Positions 62,804 to 64,000 of a DNA stretch of 64,000 nucleotides are shown here, piece after piece; the stretch's first letter is position 1, and every line of letters begins with the position of its first letter. Both the position numbers and the translations under genes were made by a program. Origin of the DNA: Winogradskyella endarachnes (GTDB lineage Bacteria > Bacteroidota > Bacteroidia > Flavobacteriales > Flavobacteriaceae). Location of the stretch: NCBI RefSeq assembly GCF_009741275.1, contig NZ_WOWS01000005.1, forward strand, positions 62,001 through 126,000, in the 5' to 3' direction. The notes under the pieces are model-generated. The model was not told the origin of the DNA. It was given only the letters and a program-made list of their open reading frames with translations, and ran no database searches.

Positions 62804-62834
62804 AACGCTCAACCTATGGTTGGGCGTTTTTTTT
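62804..62834 (+). terminator. Rho-independent terminator of the cold-shock gene
   Basis: AACGCTCAACC pairs with GGTTGGGCGTT (one G-U pair) around TAT and is followed by a run of T residues. Confidence 0.9.
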
Positions 62835-62920
62835 GTGCTTATCTAAAAAATTAGAATATGACATTACAGAATAAAGAACGCACATGCTGTTTATTATAAA
62901 CATAATGCGCATTTTATATT

Positions 62921-63391
62921 TTATTGAAACATAATAGGTAAATTAGACTTAACTAATTTGGCAATATAATAAGGTTGCGTCATTACACTAGTTGCATTCC
63001 CTTTTGGTCCCTTATGTTTTACAGTCACTATTTTTTGCTCTGATGTTGTGGAAACGTCCAAGTCAATTGAATGTCCTCCGCTTCCTTTAACATTCAAAAA
63101 TACCGCTATAACAGTATATTTTGAAAAATCTATTTTAGTTTCAGTAAAACTTTGAGATACTTTATTGATTGTATCCATTTGATTTATTAATGCATTCCAA
63201 TCCTTTTCATTGGTAATTACTAAATTTTGTTTTTCTATACCTTCTGCACCAGAGCCATAAAGATTACCTTTAGCTATTAATACAGTTTCAACAGATTTAC
63301 TTGCCATATCAGTACTAGTCTTATTGCATTTACATCCAAAAACAAATATTAAAGACAATAGGATTAAGGTTTTAATTTTCATGTGTTTCAA
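62921..63391 (-). CDS. PrcB-like lipoprotein
   Basis: The protein has 156 residues. It has a lipoprotein signal with the lipobox LIFVFGC (C20); the true start may be the second methionine (M4). The C-terminal half, with VIAVFLNVKGSGGHSIDLDVS and VMTQPYYIAKLVKSNLPI, resembles the PrcB C-terminal domain found in secreted or periplasmic proteins of Bacteroidota and spirochaetes. The function is probably structural or in protein complexes. It is followed upstream on the same strand by tadA, 1 base away. Confidence 0.75.
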   Translation of the reverse strand: MKHMKIKTLILLSLIFVFGCKCNKTSTDMASKSVETVLIAKGNLYGSGAEGIEKQNLVITNEKDWNALINQMDTINKVSQSFTETKIDFSKYTVIAVFLNVKGSGGHSIDLDVSTTSEQKIVTVKHKGPKGNATSVMTQPYYIAKLVKSNLPIMFQ

Positions 63392-63392
63392 T

Positions 63393-63842
63393 TTAGTTTA
63401 AATTACGTTTTTCAATAAAAAACCGTTTCATAAGCGCCGAAGCTTCTTCCGCTAAAACACCACTAACAACTTCGGTTTTAGGATGCAACGTTGTTCCCAT
63501 TGTTTTAAACCCTCTCTGTGTATCTGAAGCACCAAAAACAATTTTAGAAATCTGGCTCCAATACAAAGCACCAGCACACATTTGGCATGGTTCTAAGGTG
63601 ACGTAAAGTGTACATTTATTTAAATATTTTCCACCTAAAAAATTAGCAGCAGAAGTTATTGCTTGCATTTCTGCATGTGCCGTAACATCATTTAACAATT
63701 CAGTTAAATTATGTGTTCTTGCAATTATTCTATCTTCTATTACAATAACTGCACCAACCGGAATCTCCCCTTTCTCAAAAGCCATTTCCGCTTCTTGAAG
63801 GGCTTTTTTCATAAAATAAGTATCGTCAAAAGGATTTATCAT
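63393..63842 (-). CDS. tadA: tRNA adenosine(34) deaminase
   Basis: This 149-residue enzyme of the cytidine/deoxycytidylate deaminase family binds zinc through H56 (with catalytic E58 in HAEMQA) and C86/C89 in EPCQMCAGAL. It converts A34 to inosine in the anticodon of tRNA-Arg(ACG). Guanine deaminases share the motif, but the N-terminus (MKKALQEAEMAFEKGEIPVGAV) is typical of TadA. It lies directly upstream of the PrcB-like gene and may be co-transcribed. Confidence 0.93.
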   Translation of the reverse strand: MINPFDDTYFMKKALQEAEMAFEKGEIPVGAVIVIEDRIIARTHNLTELLNDVTAHAEMQAITSAANFLGGKYLNKCTLYVTLEPCQMCAGALYWSQISKIVFGASDTQRGFKTMGTTLHPKTEVVSGVLAEEASALMKRFFIEKRNLN

Positions 63843-63922
63843 AATTGTAAAAATACAATTTCAAAAATTATAATAATTAATCACGGCAAGAAATTTGATG
63901 CTATCAAACAAAGCCAACAATT

Positions 63923-64000
63923 ATGAAATCTAGCTATTCTATTTCAATTCCAAAACCATGCCACAAAAATTGGGCTAAAATGACACCAAATGAAAAAGGT
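63923..64000 (+). CDS. N-terminus of an uncharacterised Bacteroidota protein (runs past the window)
   Basis: Only the first 26 residues are present (start MKSSYSISIPKPCHKNW, ending in MTPNEKG). This N-terminal signature, IPKPCHxxW followed by MTPxEKG, is recognised from Bacteroidota proteins that continue with a cysteine-containing segment and then a carboxypeptidase-regulatory or TonB-like part. The rest lies outside the window. It is transcribed divergently from tadA, 80 bases away. Confidence 0.6.
   Translation, partial: MKSSYSISIPKPCHKNWAKMTPNEKG

Noticed and set aside
1-64000. CRISPR arrays, insertion sequences, prophage genes and rRNA genes
   Set aside because: No spaced direct-repeat array, transposase, integrase, phage structural gene or rRNA segment was seen while reading the window.

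Overview
The window is a chromosomal stretch of an AT-rich Bacteroidota genome, most likely a marine member of the Flavobacteriaceae. Four things point there: promoter elements of the Bacteroidota type (TTTG, 19 bases, TAnnTTTG, clearest before rplM and the TetR gene); almost no Shine-Dalgarno sites; the syntenies rplM-rpsI, rpsB-tsf-pyrH-frr and exbB-exbD-exbD; and family-typical proteins such as a DUF2723 glycosyltransferase, a DUF5686-like barrel and a CXXC-less thioredoxin-like protein. The genus cannot be settled from the sequence alone. No transposase, integrase, CRISPR array or rRNA gene was seen. There are two tRNAs, Gln(UUG) and Ser(GGA).

Layout. 1-8.6 kb: end of a universal stress protein gene, tRNA-Gln, a large DUF2723 membrane glycosyltransferase, a polysaccharide deacetylase, the thioredoxin-like protein, a metallophosphoesterase, an aldehyde dehydrogenase and a small secreted protein. 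8.7-11.5 kb: polA. 11.7-17.3 kb: a tightly packed three-gene accessory island (cytosine-5 DNA methyltransferase, a 965-residue protein with an N-terminal GHKL ATPase and a C-terminal histidine-kinase core, and a protein with a receiver-like N-terminus). 17.4-20.4 kb: ABC-F ATPase, a small membrane protein and Sua5. 20.6-26.7 kb: two converging three-gene operons, nucleotidyltransferase/B12-radical SAM/methyltransferase facing flippase/glycosyltransferase/nucleoside phosphorylase. 26.8-31.3 kb: translation genes with a candidate L13 leader. 31.3-38.7 kb: outer-membrane barrel, MMPL exporter, asnS, rpoN and a PAP2-like membrane protein. 38.7-43.9 kb, reverse strand: PorT-like barrel, two ExbD, a membrane protein, ExbB, tRNA-Ser, asparaginase and TatD. 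44-45.6 kb: retropepsin-like protease, NarL/LuxR response regulator and an unusual intergenic region with two identical 18-bp dyads. 45.6-49.6 kb: sucB and sucA. 49.7-51.6 kb: small barrel, unknown protein and polyprenyl synthase. 51.8-58.4 kb: a TetR-controlled tripartite RND efflux operon. 58.5-64 kb: aspS, a ClC protein, csp, a PrcB-like lipoprotein, TadA and the start of a further gene.

The best candidate for an undescribed system is the 11.7-17.3 kb island. It combines a complete 5-methylcytosine methyltransferase with the visible parts of a phosphorelay: an H-box-like histidine, N and G boxes, and an Asp in a receiver-like context. No restriction nuclease is recognisable, so the sequence suggests a methylation-linked signalling or defence module. 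Related GHKL proteins of the prokaryotic MORC/paraMORC type are known in restriction-modification contexts, so the family association has precedent; whether this exact trio is described needs a database search. The second-best candidate is the region after the NarL-type regulator, where two identical 7-2-7 dyads sit at the same distance from promoter-like elements, one before a putative small RNA and one before a 37-residue membrane peptide.
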